The notes: a model not told the origin generated them from the letters alone. A stretch of 33,918 nucleotides of DNA from Phycisphaerales bacterium (GCA_018645065.1 JABGPF010000020.1:1-33918); one strand, 5' to 3'. Counted from the stretch's first letter, positions 7,527 to 17,900 are shown. Made by a program: numbers and translations.

Positions 7527-9500
7527 CTATGCAGTTGTTTCTTCTGTCGAATCGCCGCATACTTTTGACCACAATACCATCAAGACGATGGTGCAGACAA
7601 CGGCGATGCCGGTCAGGATTGACGCGATACCGGTATTTCCGTAGAGGAACATGCCTACTGCGAACAATGCGGCATATACTCCCATAGAACCGAGGACCAT
7701 GCACAAGATACCACGTGGCAGATTGACTGATTCGTGGACTGATTCAATGGGTTGGCCATCTACTTCAGCCTGCTTGTAGACTTTCCGCCAACCCGGTCCG
7801 CTTGGATTGATGAGCTTGCAGAAGCTCCTGAGCGTAGCGACGTCGGTGGGGCGGGTCAGAAGCGTGGCGGTCACCCAGCACGCAGTCGTAATTCCGACGC
7901 CTACCAGCAAGCTCTGCCATGCCTCCATTTTCCACGGGCCAAGTGCGAGAGTCACCGCGACTACAAACGATACAACCATTCCCACTACTTCGCTGATTGC
8001 GTTGACACGCCACCAGAACCACCTCAGAATGAACAGTAGTCCCGTTCCGGCGCCAATCTGCAAGAGAATCTCAAACGCCTGTAGGGCGCTAGTAAGTTGC
8101 AGGGCGAACAATGCTGCAATCACCATCATCACAACCGTGGATAACCGTCCAACCAGAACGAGTTCCTTGTCCTTGGCCTCGGGTTTGATAAATCGTTTGT
8201 AGAAGTCATTAACCACGTAGGACGAGCCCCAGTTAAGGTGTGTGGAGATCGTCGACATATACGCCGCTACAAGCGACGCAAGCACAAGTCCCAACCATCC
8301 GTGCGGTAGTGACTGAAGCATCGCCGGGTAAGCCAAATCGTGTCCGATCTTATCGTCAGGCGTATTTGGGAAAGCTTCCCTGAGGGCAGTCAGTCCGTCT
8401 TTCTGGAACTTCAGGGCCTGGAGCTTGTCTTTAGACGCTTGGTCGACCTTGGTGGGATCTGCGTTGATATCCTCCTGTATTTGAACGATTTGCGGACTAT
8501 TGAGTTCCTTAGCCGCCGCATCACGATCGCGTTGGGAGTCCATCGGAAAAACAACCAAAGAGCAAAGTGCAACGATAATCCAGGGCCAGGGCCTTAGAGC
8601 GTAGTGGGTGACGTTAAAGAACAATACCGCGCCTGTTGCGTGTTTTTCGTTCTTGGCCGCCAGCATTCGCTGGGCCAGATATCCGCCGCCGCCTGGTTCG
8701 GAACCGGGATACCACACGCTCCACCATTGGACTGCCAGCGGTACGATCAGCACACCCATCATTAGATTGAGGCTGTCGTCTGTTATCGCTCCGTTGGTGT
8801 CTTGTTTCAATTGAGGAATTATCGAAAGCTTTTCCGCCACCTGTTCGTTAGAAAACAAGTTCGTCAATGTTCCGATATCGGCATGCTGTACCGCAAAAAC
8901 CGCAGCAGCAACCGCACCGATCATAGCGACAACGAAGAGAACGCAGTCGGTCAGAAGCACGCCCTTGAAACCGCCCAGCGTTGAGAATACAACGGTTACG
9001 ATTGAAGCATACAGGATTGACTCCCACGGTGCGAGTCCCAGCATTACACTACCGATTTTGATCGCAGCCAGAGAAACTGCGCCCATAATCATGATGTTGA
9101 AGAATACCCCCAGGTACAATGCCCTGAACCCTCTCAGGAACGCCGCGGTCTTTCCACTGTACCTGATTTCGTAGAACTCGACATCAGTGAGCACTTTCGA
9201 GCGGCGCCACAACTTGGCGTAGACAAACACAGTCAACATACCGGTCAGCAGGAACGCCCACCACATCCAGTTACCGGATACACCGTCTTTTCGCACTAGA
9301 TTGGTCACGAAGTTCGGCGTGTCGGTCGAGAATGTGGTTGCGACCATCGAGAAGCCCAGAAGCCACCAGGGCATGTTGCGTCCAGAGAGGAAAAAGTCTT
9401 CCGAACTCTTACCGGCCTGTCTCGCGACGCTTAGACCTATGCCTAACGCTAACGCGAAAAAGCCAAAGATAAATGCCCAGTCAAGCATCGTCAGTTCCAT
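7527..9500 (-). CDS. Sodium:solute symporter family transporter
   Basis: A 657-residue polytopic protein of the SSF/SGLT family, importing a small organic solute with sodium. Family marks are the N-terminal region with SSEDFFLSGRNMPWW, FSTDTPNFVTNLVRKDG and TDVEFYEIRYSGK, and in the later half MSTISTHLNWGSSYVVNDFY, which corresponds to the helix carrying the Na2-site Ser/Thr residues. A soluble insert rich in charged residues (about 310-370) interrupts the membrane core. The ATG at 9500 has GAGGAG 7 bases upstream. It is the last gene of a run that includes the GHMP kinase 37 bases upstream and the NagB-LmbE fusion, so the substrate is probably a sugar or amino sugar; this is inferred from context. 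Confidence 0.92.
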   Translation of the reverse strand: MELTMLDWAFIFGFFALALGIGLSVARQAGKSSEDFFLSGRNMPWWLLGFSMVATTFSTDTPNFVTNLVRKDGVSGNWMWWAFLLTGMLTVFVYAKLWRRSKVLTDVEFYEIRYSGKTAAFLRGFRALYLGVFFNIMIMGAVSLAAIKIGSVMLGLAPWESILYASIVTVVFSTLGGFKGVLLTDCVLFVVAMIGAVAAAVFAVQHADIGTLTNLFSNEQVAEKLSIIPQLKQDTNGAITDDSLNLMMGVLIVPLAVQWWSVWYPGSEPGGGGYLAQRMLAAKNEKHATGAVLFFNVTHYALRPWPWIIVALCSLVVFPMDSQRDRDAAAKELNSPQIVQIQEDINADPTKVDQASKDKLQALKFQKDGLTALREAFPNTPDDKIGHDLAYPAMLQSLPHGWLGLVLASLVAAYMSTISTHLNWGSSYVVNDFYKRFIKPEAKDKELVLVGRLSTVVMMVIAALFALQLTSALQAFEILLQIGAGTGLLFILRWFWWRVNAISEVVGMVVSFVVAVTLALGPWKMEAWQSLLVGVGITTACWVTATLLTRPTDVATLRSFCKLINPSGPGWRKVYKQAEVDGQPIESVHESVNLPRGILCMVLGSMGVYAALFAVGMFLYGNTGIASILTGIAVVCTIVLMVLWSKVCGDSTEETTA

Positions 9501-9537
9501 AAGAGTCTCCTCAATATAGTATAGATTCGTTTAGATT

Positions 9538-10920
9538 TCAGGCCTCTTGCACGAAAAACGCCGCGGGGCCTGGGGTTGTTGCGAAAAAATTCGATGATTT
9601 GTTTTCTTCCGGAAAGGCGTTGGCGTAGCGGGCGGACCATTTGGCGGTAAAATCGTCAGCCTGGTCTTTGCGAACTAACGCCCATACCGCTCCGCCGAAT
9701 CCTGCGCCGAACGATGACGCCGCCGCAGCGCCCAACTCGCGGGCTGAACCGGCCAGGAAAACGGTCTGCGGAACCTGGCTGCCTAGTTTCGTGTCGGCCA
9801 GTTCCTGCGATTTGTCGACAAACACGCCGAACGATTCCATATCGCCCTGCACCAGCGCCGCACAAGCGGCCGGCATGATTTGGAAATTTTCCACGATGAA
9901 CTGGTCGCAACGCGTTACGAGTTCTTCCTCGGTAAGATCGCCCGATCCGTCTGCGAGCATATCAGCCAGGCGTTTCGTCGCGTCTGGGGCGCTTTCGATC
10001 ACGGCGGCTAGGTGCGGATCATCGCGTCCGGTGTCCTGGCGCCATATCTCAAGAACTGTTTGGGCGCGACGCGACATGCGATTGTATTTTTCCCTCGCCG
10101 ATCCGGTTTTTGGCGCCGATACGCCGCTGCAACCCAGCACGAAAACATACTCGTCGCTCAAGTGCAAATTCTCGTGGAGCGTCACCGGGAAGTACGAGTA
10201 TCGCCCAAGCCAACCGGGCTGAGCGTTCAGAATGGCGGTGTGGTCTTCGCTTCCGCCCCTGGTGCCCACACCGCTTAATCCGGTAAGCGAACCGAAGTCG
10301 CTGCCGTTTTCCACTGAGCCCAGATACGCCGCAAGCGAGCGGCGATCAGTAATATTTTCGCTATATTCGCTGCGTGATTCGAGATCGTTGATCTGAGAGA
10401 TCACCATAAACATCCCGATAAGCACCGCGCTTGAACTGCTCATGCCCGAGTCGGGCGGAAGGTCGCCGCAATATGCGATATGGGCGCCGCGTAGCTGTCC
10501 GGGAAAGTTTCGTGACACGCGTCGAGCAAGCGTCATCGGATAGTTCGACCAGTGCCCAACGGTCGGCTCGACATTCTCAGCCAGCGCAAATTCGCATTTA
10601 TCGTCGAGATCCGGCGCGATTGCACGAATAACCGCATCGTCGCGTCGGACGGCAAGGAAGCATATTCCACGCTGGGCGGCTGCGACCAGGCTGTGACCAC
10701 CGCAATAGTCGGTATGCTTTCCGAGCACTTCGATGCGCCCGGGCACAAATACGCCTATCGCCTCTGCATCTCGGGGCAGCCCGTCGTCGAGCAGGGCGGT
10801 TGCCCCGCGCGCGAACTGGGCGGCCTGGGCCCGTGCCGCCGACTCAGAAAGCCCGGACCCGACAAGAGATTCCACCAGTCTGGCTTCGTCCAGGTATGCC
10901 TCTATCGTCGCAGTGCTCAA
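9538..10920 (-). CDS. GHMP-family sugar kinase, galactokinase-like
   Basis: A 460-residue kinase with all three GHMP motifs. Motif 1 is GRIEVLGKHTDYCGG (61-75), the galactokinase signature with Lys68 where Glu is usual. Motif 2 is GDLPPDSGMSSSSAVL (152-167), the ATP phosphate loop. Motif 3 is SSFGAGFGGAVWAL near the C-terminus. GGSEDHTAIL places Asp226 where galactokinases have the catalytic Asp. It should phosphorylate a hexose or amino sugar, probably at C1, but the sugar cannot be read from the sequence. The start is TTG at 10920, overlapping the upstream stop as TTGA, with GGAG 8 bases before it, so translation is coupled to the NagB-LmbE gene. Confidence 0.88.
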   Translation of the reverse strand: MSTATIEAYLDEARLVESLVGSGLSESAARAQAAQFARGATALLDDGLPRDAEAIGVFVPGRIEVLGKHTDYCGGHSLVAAAQRGICFLAVRRDDAVIRAIAPDLDDKCEFALAENVEPTVGHWSNYPMTLARRVSRNFPGQLRGAHIAYCGDLPPDSGMSSSSAVLIGMFMVISQINDLESRSEYSENITDRRSLAAYLGSVENGSDFGSLTGLSGVGTRGGSEDHTAILNAQPGWLGRYSYFPVTLHENLHLSDEYVFVLGCSGVSAPKTGSAREKYNRMSRRAQTVLEIWRQDTGRDDPHLAAVIESAPDATKRLADMLADGSGDLTEEELVTRCDQFIVENFQIMPAACAALVQGDMESFGVFVDKSQELADTKLGSQVPQTVFLAGSARELGAAAASSFGAGFGGAVWALVRKDQADDFTAKWSARYANAFPEENKSSNFFATTPGPAAFFVQEA

Positions 10921-12851
10921 CGGTACTGCTCCATGTCCATGCTGACGAAAGCTTCCATCGCCTCATATTCCGCCAGGCCAAGTTTATCGTATTGTGTCGC
11001 CAGCGTGCGGTTTCGCCCCTGGGCACGCTGCCAGAACTCACGTTGATCGCGTCCGGGGAACAGGGCGCGGTCCTTCTGTGATTCATGCATGAATATGGCG
11101 TTGCGTTTGCGTGCCAGTTCGCCCGGCGAGAGCGGGACAGCCATCTCGATCTCCGCCAGGGGCCATTCCTGCCACGCTCCGCGGTACAACCATACTTCGC
11201 ATTCTGACATCCACGGTTCGTCTGAGACCTTCTCCGCCAGCGCCAGCTTCAATGCGGTAAGGCACATGCGGTGAGTTCCATGCGGGTCGGAAAGGTCGCC
11301 GGCTGCGTATATCTGGTGCGGTTTGACTTTCCGCAGAATGTCGGCAACGATCTCGATATCCGCGTCGCCAAGATCGCTCTTTCGCACTCGTCCGGTCTCG
11401 TAGAAGGGCATGTTCAGGAAGTGCGTGTGCTCCTCGGGCAGACCGCAATATTGACCGGCCGCACGCGCTTCGCTGCAGCGGATCGCGGTCTTGATCGCCA
11501 AAACTTCCTTGCTGTCAACTTGCCCGGGCTCCTTGTTGCGGAGGAAATCTCCGACCTTTTCGGCCAAGCCCGCCGAGTCGTTCTGATCGATGTTGAACTC
11601 GCGATTGACATCCAGCACGAACTCGGCGTAACGGCTCGCGTCGTGATCGAATACCGCGATTGCTCCTGAGGTCTGGAAGGCTACGTGTACTTCGTGGCCT
11701 TGATCGACAAGCCTCAGCAGCGTCCCGCCCATTGAGATAACATCGTCATCGGGGTGCGGAGAGAACACGAGGATTCGTTTGGGGAATACTTCGTCCCGCG
11801 ATCGCACGATATCGCCGGGCAGGCGTTCTTCGGCGGGCTTTCCGCCGGGCCAACCAGTTATGGTGTGCTGCAGCGTGCGGAAGACTTTCAGGCTGATTTT
11901 ATACGCCGAACCCTCGGTGGCCAGGAGTTCCTGTAGGTGGTGTTCGTTGTAATCCTCGTCGGTGAGTTTCAGGACGGGCTTGTCGACTTGATCGGCCAGC
12001 CATGTGACGGCCTTTCTCACCAGGTGATCGTCCCAGTCAACCGGTCCGAGCACCCACGGGCATTTGAATCGCGTGAGATCTTCCGCCGCCGCCTCGTCCA
12101 ACATTACCGTGGAGTCGGGGTGTTCCTGTAGGAAACTTGCTGCGACAGCTTCTGTGATTGACCCTTCTATGGCCCGGGCGACGATAGGGGCCTTGTTCTC
12201 TCCGAACGCCATCATGATAATGCGTTTGGCGTTCATGGCGCTTCCGACGCCCATCGTGATCGCTCGGTGAGGCACGTTTTCCAATCCGAAGAAATCGCTC
12301 GCAGCGTCCAGGCGGGTCAGGTAGTCAAGGGCGATCAGCCGGGTTACGCTGTCTCGCGACGATCCCGGTTCGTTGAAGCCAATGTGTCCGGTTCGACCGA
12401 TACCGAGCAGTTGCAGATCGATCCCACCGGCGTCTTCGATCGCCTTCTCGTAGTTCACGCAGTAGTCATGAACCTCTTTTTCGTCGAGCGTACCGTCCGG
12501 TATGTTTATGTTTTCCGGTTTGATGTCTATGTGATCAAACAGGTATTCGGACATGAAGAGCTTGTAGCTCTGCAGCGCCCGCGGGCACATCGGGAAATAT
12601 TCATCGAGATTGAACGTAATTACGTTTTGGAAGGACAGCCCGTCCTGGCGATGCATTCGGACCAGTTCGTCGTACACGCCCACCGGTGTTGCTCCGGTGG
12701 CCAGGCCCAGCACACACATTTCGCCTTTTTGTGCTTTGGTTTTGATAAGTTCGGCGATCTCATTGGCAACGGCGGCACTAACGTCGGCCGGCGCCTCATA
12801 AACGTGTGTTTTGATCCGCTCTGGGTTTGTTGATGTCTGATGCTCGGTCAT
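10917..12851 (-). CDS. nagB: NagB-like deaminase fused to a LmbE/PIG-L deacetylase domain
   Basis: A 644-residue two-domain protein. Residues about 1-260 are a glucosamine-6-phosphate deaminase fold: LGLATGATPVGVYDEL (phosphate loop), FNLDEYFPM (catalytic Asp region) and GIGRTGHIGFNEPGSS (His and Glu of the active site, but Thr where E. coli NagB has Asp141). After a linker, the second domain has the PIG-L motif SPHPDDDVISMGG and a later DPHGTHRM supplying the other zinc-ligand His, as in GlcNAc deacetylases. The same fusion is known from Bacteroidetes proteins of about 660 residues. One polypeptide could remove the acetyl group and then the amino group of an amino sugar phosphate; this is inferred. 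An upstream ATG at 12905 is also open. It is followed by the kinase and symporter genes. Confidence 0.92.
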   Translation of the reverse strand: MTEHQTSTNPERIKTHVYEAPADVSAAVANEIAELIKTKAQKGEMCVLGLATGATPVGVYDELVRMHRQDGLSFQNVITFNLDEYFPMCPRALQSYKLFMSEYLFDHIDIKPENINIPDGTLDEKEVHDYCVNYEKAIEDAGGIDLQLLGIGRTGHIGFNEPGSSRDSVTRLIALDYLTRLDAASDFFGLENVPHRAITMGVGSAMNAKRIIMMAFGENKAPIVARAIEGSITEAVAASFLQEHPDSTVMLDEAAAEDLTRFKCPWVLGPVDWDDHLVRKAVTWLADQVDKPVLKLTDEDYNEHHLQELLATEGSAYKISLKVFRTLQHTITGWPGGKPAEERLPGDIVRSRDEVFPKRILVFSPHPDDDVISMGGTLLRLVDQGHEVHVAFQTSGAIAVFDHDASRYAEFVLDVNREFNIDQNDSAGLAEKVGDFLRNKEPGQVDSKEVLAIKTAIRCSEARAAGQYCGLPEEHTHFLNMPFYETGRVRKSDLGDADIEIVADILRKVKPHQIYAAGDLSDPHGTHRMCLTALKLALAEKVSDEPWMSECEVWLYRGAWQEWPLAEIEMAVPLSPGELARKRNAIFMHESQKDRALFPGRDQREFWQRAQGRNRTLATQYDKLGLAEYEAMEAFVSMDMEQYR

Positions 12852-12992
12852 GAGTCTGCTTGGTCCTGTAGGTAGGATGTTCGGTGCGCCTGTACATGGG
12901 CGCATTCTGAAGGGACCCCATTTTGGCGTGTCAGGCGGTAAATTTCAACTATGTGGTGAAGTTATCGCATTTTTTTTGCGAAATAAGCGTCA

Positions 12993-13991
12993 TTACGGAC
13001 CACTCGGGCGGGATGCGGGCTGAGTCGCAGGTTGCGATGCAGGCTGGGATGCGGGTTGCGAAGTGCTCTGGTCGATGGACGCGAGCACATCTTTGCGAAG
13101 GGCAATATGCTGATTGCATAACGCCAAATGTTCGGGCGACGCCTTGCTCAACTCAATAACGCGTTCGATATCCTCTAACGCTCCGGTCATATCACCCAAG
13201 CCGATTCTCGACACTGCGCGATATTGCAGTGAGCGAATGTGTCGGGGATTTATACTGAGGGCATAATTGAAATATGCTACTGCCTCCTCATATTCCTGTT
13301 CGTCGTAAGCGGCTCGACCGCTTTGGTAAATCCATTGGCACATCGTGCTGTCACTGGGTGGAATGCGACTATAGGTCGTTTCGACAACAAATTTGAACAC
13401 GGGCGTCAGCGTCCCGCTTTGCATGAGGAATATAATTCCGATGATGAATATCCACATCCCCTTGCCCCCAAACGCCGGTTTAAGGTTCGGGATCAGGCAA
13501 GGCCATATCTTCGACCCGTCCAGCGGAGGGATCGGAAGCAAATTAATAACCGCCAATATCGCGTTGATTATCGCCGTAGCAATCACCAACTCATGGACCT
13601 TCAACATGTATGGCTGCGCTGAATGCCCAAAGATGTAGTCATGCCTCGTCAACTGCATCAGGGAGAAACAGAATATCATGACGATAACATTCGCCAGCGG
13701 TCCAGCCAGGCTGGTTATCAGGTAATCACGTTTGGGATGTTTGAAGTTGTAGAGGTTAACCCCGACGGGCTTACCCCATCCGAATCCAAGAAGGAACAGG
13801 GCCAGCGTGCCCAGAATCGACAAATGACGAAACGGGTTCAGGCTGACTCTACCCTGCCTGCGCGAGAAATCGTCGCCCAGCAGGCTTGCTGACCATGCAT
13901 GAGCAAACTCGTGCAGCGACAGGCCGATTATCAGCCCGGGAAGCATCATCATAGCGTCATCCAGGCTCATCATGGCGAGAATTGGGCTCAT
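12993..13991 (-). CDS. M50-family membrane metalloprotease with C-terminal TPRs
   Basis: A 332-residue site-2-protease relative that cleaves within or near the membrane using zinc. HEFAH (27-31) is the HExxH zinc motif, NLLPIPPLDG (150-159) supplies the third ligand Asp158, and 4-6 hydrophobic segments surround them. The short form without a PDZ domain, with the WGKPV segment, matches the FtsH/YwhC-like M50B branch. After about residue 210 come two or three TPR-like helices (AAYDEQEYEEAVAYFNYALSI and onward), then a tail of S/Q/P/A/T repeats to the end. The ATG overlaps the upstream stop as ATGA, so it is coupled to the TPR-like membrane protein. An 87-base gap separates its 3' end from the start region of the NagB fusion. 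Confidence 0.88.
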   Translation of the reverse strand: MSPILAMMSLDDAMMMLPGLIIGLSLHEFAHAWSASLLGDDFSRRQGRVSLNPFRHLSILGTLALFLLGFGWGKPVGVNLYNFKHPKRDYLITSLAGPLANVIVMIFCFSLMQLTRHDYIFGHSAQPYMLKVHELVIATAIINAILAVINLLPIPPLDGSKIWPCLIPNLKPAFGGKGMWIFIIGIIFLMQSGTLTPVFKFVVETTYSRIPPSDSTMCQWIYQSGRAAYDEQEYEEAVAYFNYALSINPRHIRSLQYRAVSRIGLGDMTGALEDIERVIELSKASPEHLALCNQHIALRKDVLASIDQSTSQPASQPASQPATQPASRPSGP

Positions 13992-14833
13992 TTGCTCCCC
14001 CTTATCGCATTAACATGCCAAACCGCTCGCTCAGCCAACGCCGAGTTATGGTCGTTTATTTTCGCGAGTTGCTGGGCGGCTTGGGCTTCAGAACCCGTTC
14101 CGCAGGCTGCGAGGAACTGGTAGTAATGCAGTTCGGCAGGCGGGAGCTTCGCCGCTTTTTCAAGATGTCTCGCCGCCATGACTTTATTTCCATCGACCCG
14201 GGCGAGTTCCGCCATCACCACATTGGCGATCGGATCATCTTCGACGCTGAGTATATACTCGGCCCGTTGTTTGGCTTGGCCCAGGCGTTCTGTGATCATC
14301 TCATTCCACAGCAGTTCGGTATGCATCATCTTGCTGACTGTGGGTGACAGATCGTGACGCGCCTCCAGGCTGCGTGCATAGTCACATGCCGCGGCAGGGG
14401 AGGCGTCGAATCGCATCGCGATCGAAAACTCGAGAAGTTCAGTCAACCCGAGCTGATCGACGGGCAGCTGTTTTGCCGCCGCCAACATGCCCCGGGCGAC
14501 TTCTTCCAGCCCTGCGTTGGCGGCCAGGATACCGGCGTAAGCGGACAACTCCACACGCGGGTATTTTTCCGCCCACGCGATGGCGCACCCTATGGCTTGG
14601 GCAGCGTCACCGTGTTTGGCGACTGCAATCAGAGCGGTAAGGCCCGTCTGCCCGTCCAGGGATATCCACCACGCCGCTCGCAAAAGCGGTATGGATATCG
14701 GCATCTGGAACATGCCGGTTAACTGCCCGCCCCAAAGAAAAGGCAGCGAGAGTAGTATTCTAATAAAGCGTATAATGAACATCAGGGGCAAGAGTCTAAG
14801 AAAACTCACCGTCATGGGCCAGCAAATTGTCAT
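13988..14833 (-). CDS. Membrane-anchored TPR-like helical-repeat protein
   Basis: The 281-residue product starts with one or two hydrophobic segments (about 8-35) followed by a soluble all-helical region rich in Ala, Leu and Glu with the spacing of TPR or Sel1-like repeats (for example EYILSVEDDPIANVVMAELARVDGNKVMAARHLEKA). There are no catalytic motifs, so I expect a scaffolding or partner-binding role. The ATG at 14833 has AAGGAG about 5 bases upstream; an internal ATG at 14815 has none. Its stop overlaps the start of the M50 protease, which also has TPRs, so the two may act together; this is inferred from coupling. Confidence 0.75.
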   Translation of the reverse strand: MTICWPMTVSFLRLLPLMFIIRFIRILLSLPFLWGGQLTGMFQMPISIPLLRAAWWISLDGQTGLTALIAVAKHGDAAQAIGCAIAWAEKYPRVELSAYAGILAANAGLEEVARGMLAAAKQLPVDQLGLTELLEFSIAMRFDASPAAACDYARSLEARHDLSPTVSKMMHTELLWNEMITERLGQAKQRAEYILSVEDDPIANVVMAELARVDGNKVMAARHLEKAAKLPPAELHYYQFLAACGTGSEAQAAQQLAKINDHNSALAERAVWHVNAIRGSK

Positions 14834-14935
14834 ACTGCTCCTTAGGGCCAGCTAAATAGTTCTGCGATTTAATGGTAAACTCGTGTACAATCTTTGACCT
14901 CGGAACCAATACAAACCTAAGTAAGGAACTTGTAA

Positions 14936-17900
14936 ATGAGCATTAAGTATTTCTCATCGCTTAAACGTAACATGTCCGTATTGTCTTTTTTACTCGTCGC
15001 AGGCCTGCTTGCTGCGATGCTGGTCTCGCCGGCGACAGCGGCACGGAAGGCAAAAACCGCCAAACCCAAAGTCGCCAAGCCCAAGCGTAAAGCTAAGAGA
15101 AAGCCCAAGGCTCCGCTCCCGCCCGGTGGTCCGGACATTACCGTTGAATCGCTGGAGCGGGCGATCGTCGACCTGTCCAAAACTTACCCGAAAAAATATG
15201 CCAAGGGTCCGTCGTACATGGCCCGCCTGACGAAGCTTAAAGCTACGCCCGATGCAGCAAAGCTCCAGGCGTTGGCGTATGAGGCTTTGCTGGCCAACCC
15301 GGTGCTCGACTTCGATAAGCTTCTGCTGATCAAGCGTGCCTCGGGCAACAAGTTCCTCGTTAACAACTGGCTCAGCAACACCGCTCTGAGAACAACAGGG
15401 CACACCAACGAGATCGCGATCCTTTCGCCGATCAGCCCCGAAGGTAAGCTCACCACGATCTACACGCCGGAAAAAGGCGCGTACGTAGGCGATCTGGACT
15501 TGCACTTTGACGGTACGAAAATGCTTTTCTCGATGCCCAAAGACGGTAAGCACTGGCAGATTTTCGAAATCGGAGCCGACGGAAAGAACCTCAGGCAAGT
15601 CACACCCGCCGATCACAGCGACGTAAGCAGCTACGATCCGTGCTACCTTCCTGACGGGAACATTATGTACACCTCGACGGCCAACATGCAGGGCGTACCG
15701 TGCATCGGTGGTAAGAGTCACGTCGCCAACATGGCGTTGTATAACCCGACTACCAAAAAGACGCGAATGCTCTGCTTTGAGCAGGATCACGACTGGTGCC
15801 CGACGCTAATGCCCAACGGACGCGTAATGTACCTTCGCTGGGAATACACCGATACGGCGCACTACTTCACGCGAGTCATGATGTCGATGAACCCCGACGG
15901 GACCAACCAGGTTGCTTACTACGGAAGCAATTCGTACTGGCCCAACTCGCTGTTCTTCGCTCGCCCGGTGCCCGGTACGGCAACTAAGTTTGTTGGTATC
16001 GTAGGCGGACATCACGGTATCGCACGCGAAGGCGAAATGGTCATTTTCGACACGGCCAAGGGCACCCACGAGGCCGACGGCGTTGTCCAACGCATCTCGG
16101 ACTACGGTAAACCGGTAAAGCCCGTGATCGCTGATCGCCTGGTCGATCGCAGTTGGCCTCGGTTCATTCATCCGCTCCCGCTGGATGAAAATTACTACTT
16201 CGCGTCGCGGCCGATCAAACGCGGCAGCAAGGAGTGGGGCATTTTCCTGGTCGATGTATGGGACAATATGCTGCTGATCAAAACGATCCCGGGCAGTGCG
16301 CTCGTCGAGCCGCTTCCGCTTCGCCCGACTAAGGCTCCGCCTGTAGTGCCCAGCAAGCTGAACCCCGATATGAAAGACGCCATCCTGTACGTGCAGAGCG
16401 TTTACAACGGACCTGGCCTGAAAGGCGTACCCAAGGGCACCGTCAAGAAAATGCGCGTATTCACCTATACATACGGTTATCGCGGTGTGGGCGGACACAC
16501 ATGCTTCGGAACCGAAAGCGGATGGGACGCCAAACGAATACTCGGTACGGTGCCTGTCGAGGCCGACGGTTCGGCGATGTTCCACGTGCCGGCAAACACG
16601 CCGATCTCACTCCAGCCGCTGGATGAAAACGGCGCCTCGCTGCAGCTTATGCGAAGCTGGCTTACCGCGATGCCCGGCGAGGCTCTCTCGTGCGTAGGTT
16701 GTCACGAAACGTCTAAAGAGGCGCCCTCGCCGACACGAACACTTGCCGGCCTGAAGGCTCCGGCGAAGATCACGCCATGGAACGGTCCGGCGCGCGGATT
16801 CGGATATCGGCGTGAAGTTCAGCCCGTGATTGAGAAGTACTGCGGCGGATGCCATGACGGCTCGAAGAAAACCGCACCTAACTTCATGGCCAGGCGGGGC
16901 GGTTACGATACCCTCCAGCTTTATGTCCGCCGCCCAGGCCCCGAGAGCGACTATCACATGTTCCGCCCGATGGAGTATCACTCAACGACCAGCGAACTTA
17001 TGCAGATGCTCGTCAAGGGCCATAACAATGTTAAGATCCCCGCTACCGATATGAACCGGCTGCGAACCTGGATCGATCTGAATATTCCGTATCACGCTTC
17101 GTGGACCGAATCACGCGGTGAGAAGAAAGTTACCGCTATTTCCAAACGATATCGCGAACTCCAGAAGCAGTACGCTTATGTTGACGTTGATCCGGAATTT
17201 GTCGGCGGACCGATCCCGACGGGCATTAAACCGGTCATGCCGGCCAAGCTTGCGCTGCCGACAATCACTGTGCCCACCGTTACAGGGTGGCCTTTCGACG
17301 CCAAAGCCGCTGCTGTCAAACAGGCCGGCGCCGGCGCCAAAACTACGCAGACAATCGAACTGGCCAAGGGCGTGACGATGGATATGAGTTTGATACCGGC
17401 CGGTGAGTTTGTAATGGGCGACGCCAGCGGCGACGCTGACGAACGCAACGTTGCGGCTGTGAAGATCGCCAAACCGTTTTGGATGGGCACCTGCGAAGTC
17501 ACCAACGCACAGTACGCCGCGTTCAACGCCGAGCATGATAGTCGCTACATCGATAGCGCCGGTAAGGACCAGAGCAGCCCGGGCTTCCCGGCCAATCAAC
17601 CCAATCAGCCCGTTATCCGCATAAGCTGGGCCGAGGCCAATGCGTTCTGCGCCTGGTTGAGCAAGAAGAGCGGTAAGAAAATCTCACTGCCCAGCGAAGC
17701 TCAGTGGGAATGGGCCTGCCGCGCCGGAACAAACACGGCCATGTCGTTCGGAGCAGTTGACAGCGACTACAGCAAGTTCGCAAACTTCGCCGACGCCACC
17801 GCCGCCAAGAGCCTGGGCACCGGTAGAGGGCGCCTCACGCCGTTCATCACTGACAAAACGTTCAACGATGGTCAGCGCATCGTTTGTAACGTCGCACAAT

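Noticed and set aside
12965-12982. TCGCA...TGCGA hairpin with a T-rich loop after the M50 gene
   Set aside because: Five-base stem with T run in the loop rather than after the stem; not a convincing terminator.
12993-13075. Short DNA repeats at the end of the M50 gene as a possible CRISPR-like or tandem repeat locus
   Set aside because: They encode the in-frame Ser-Gln-Pro-Ala protein repeats and have no spacers.
14990-15790. 266-codon minus-strand frame inside the first dihaem gene
   Set aside because: Antisense shadow; a matching shadow occurs in the paralogue, as expected from the conserved coding sequence.
16338-16860. Evidence for anammox metabolism from the HZS-alpha-like domain
   Set aside because: No other hydrazine synthase or dehydrogenase subunits nearby, and the domain is fused to an FGE fold; similarity of one domain does not show the pathway.
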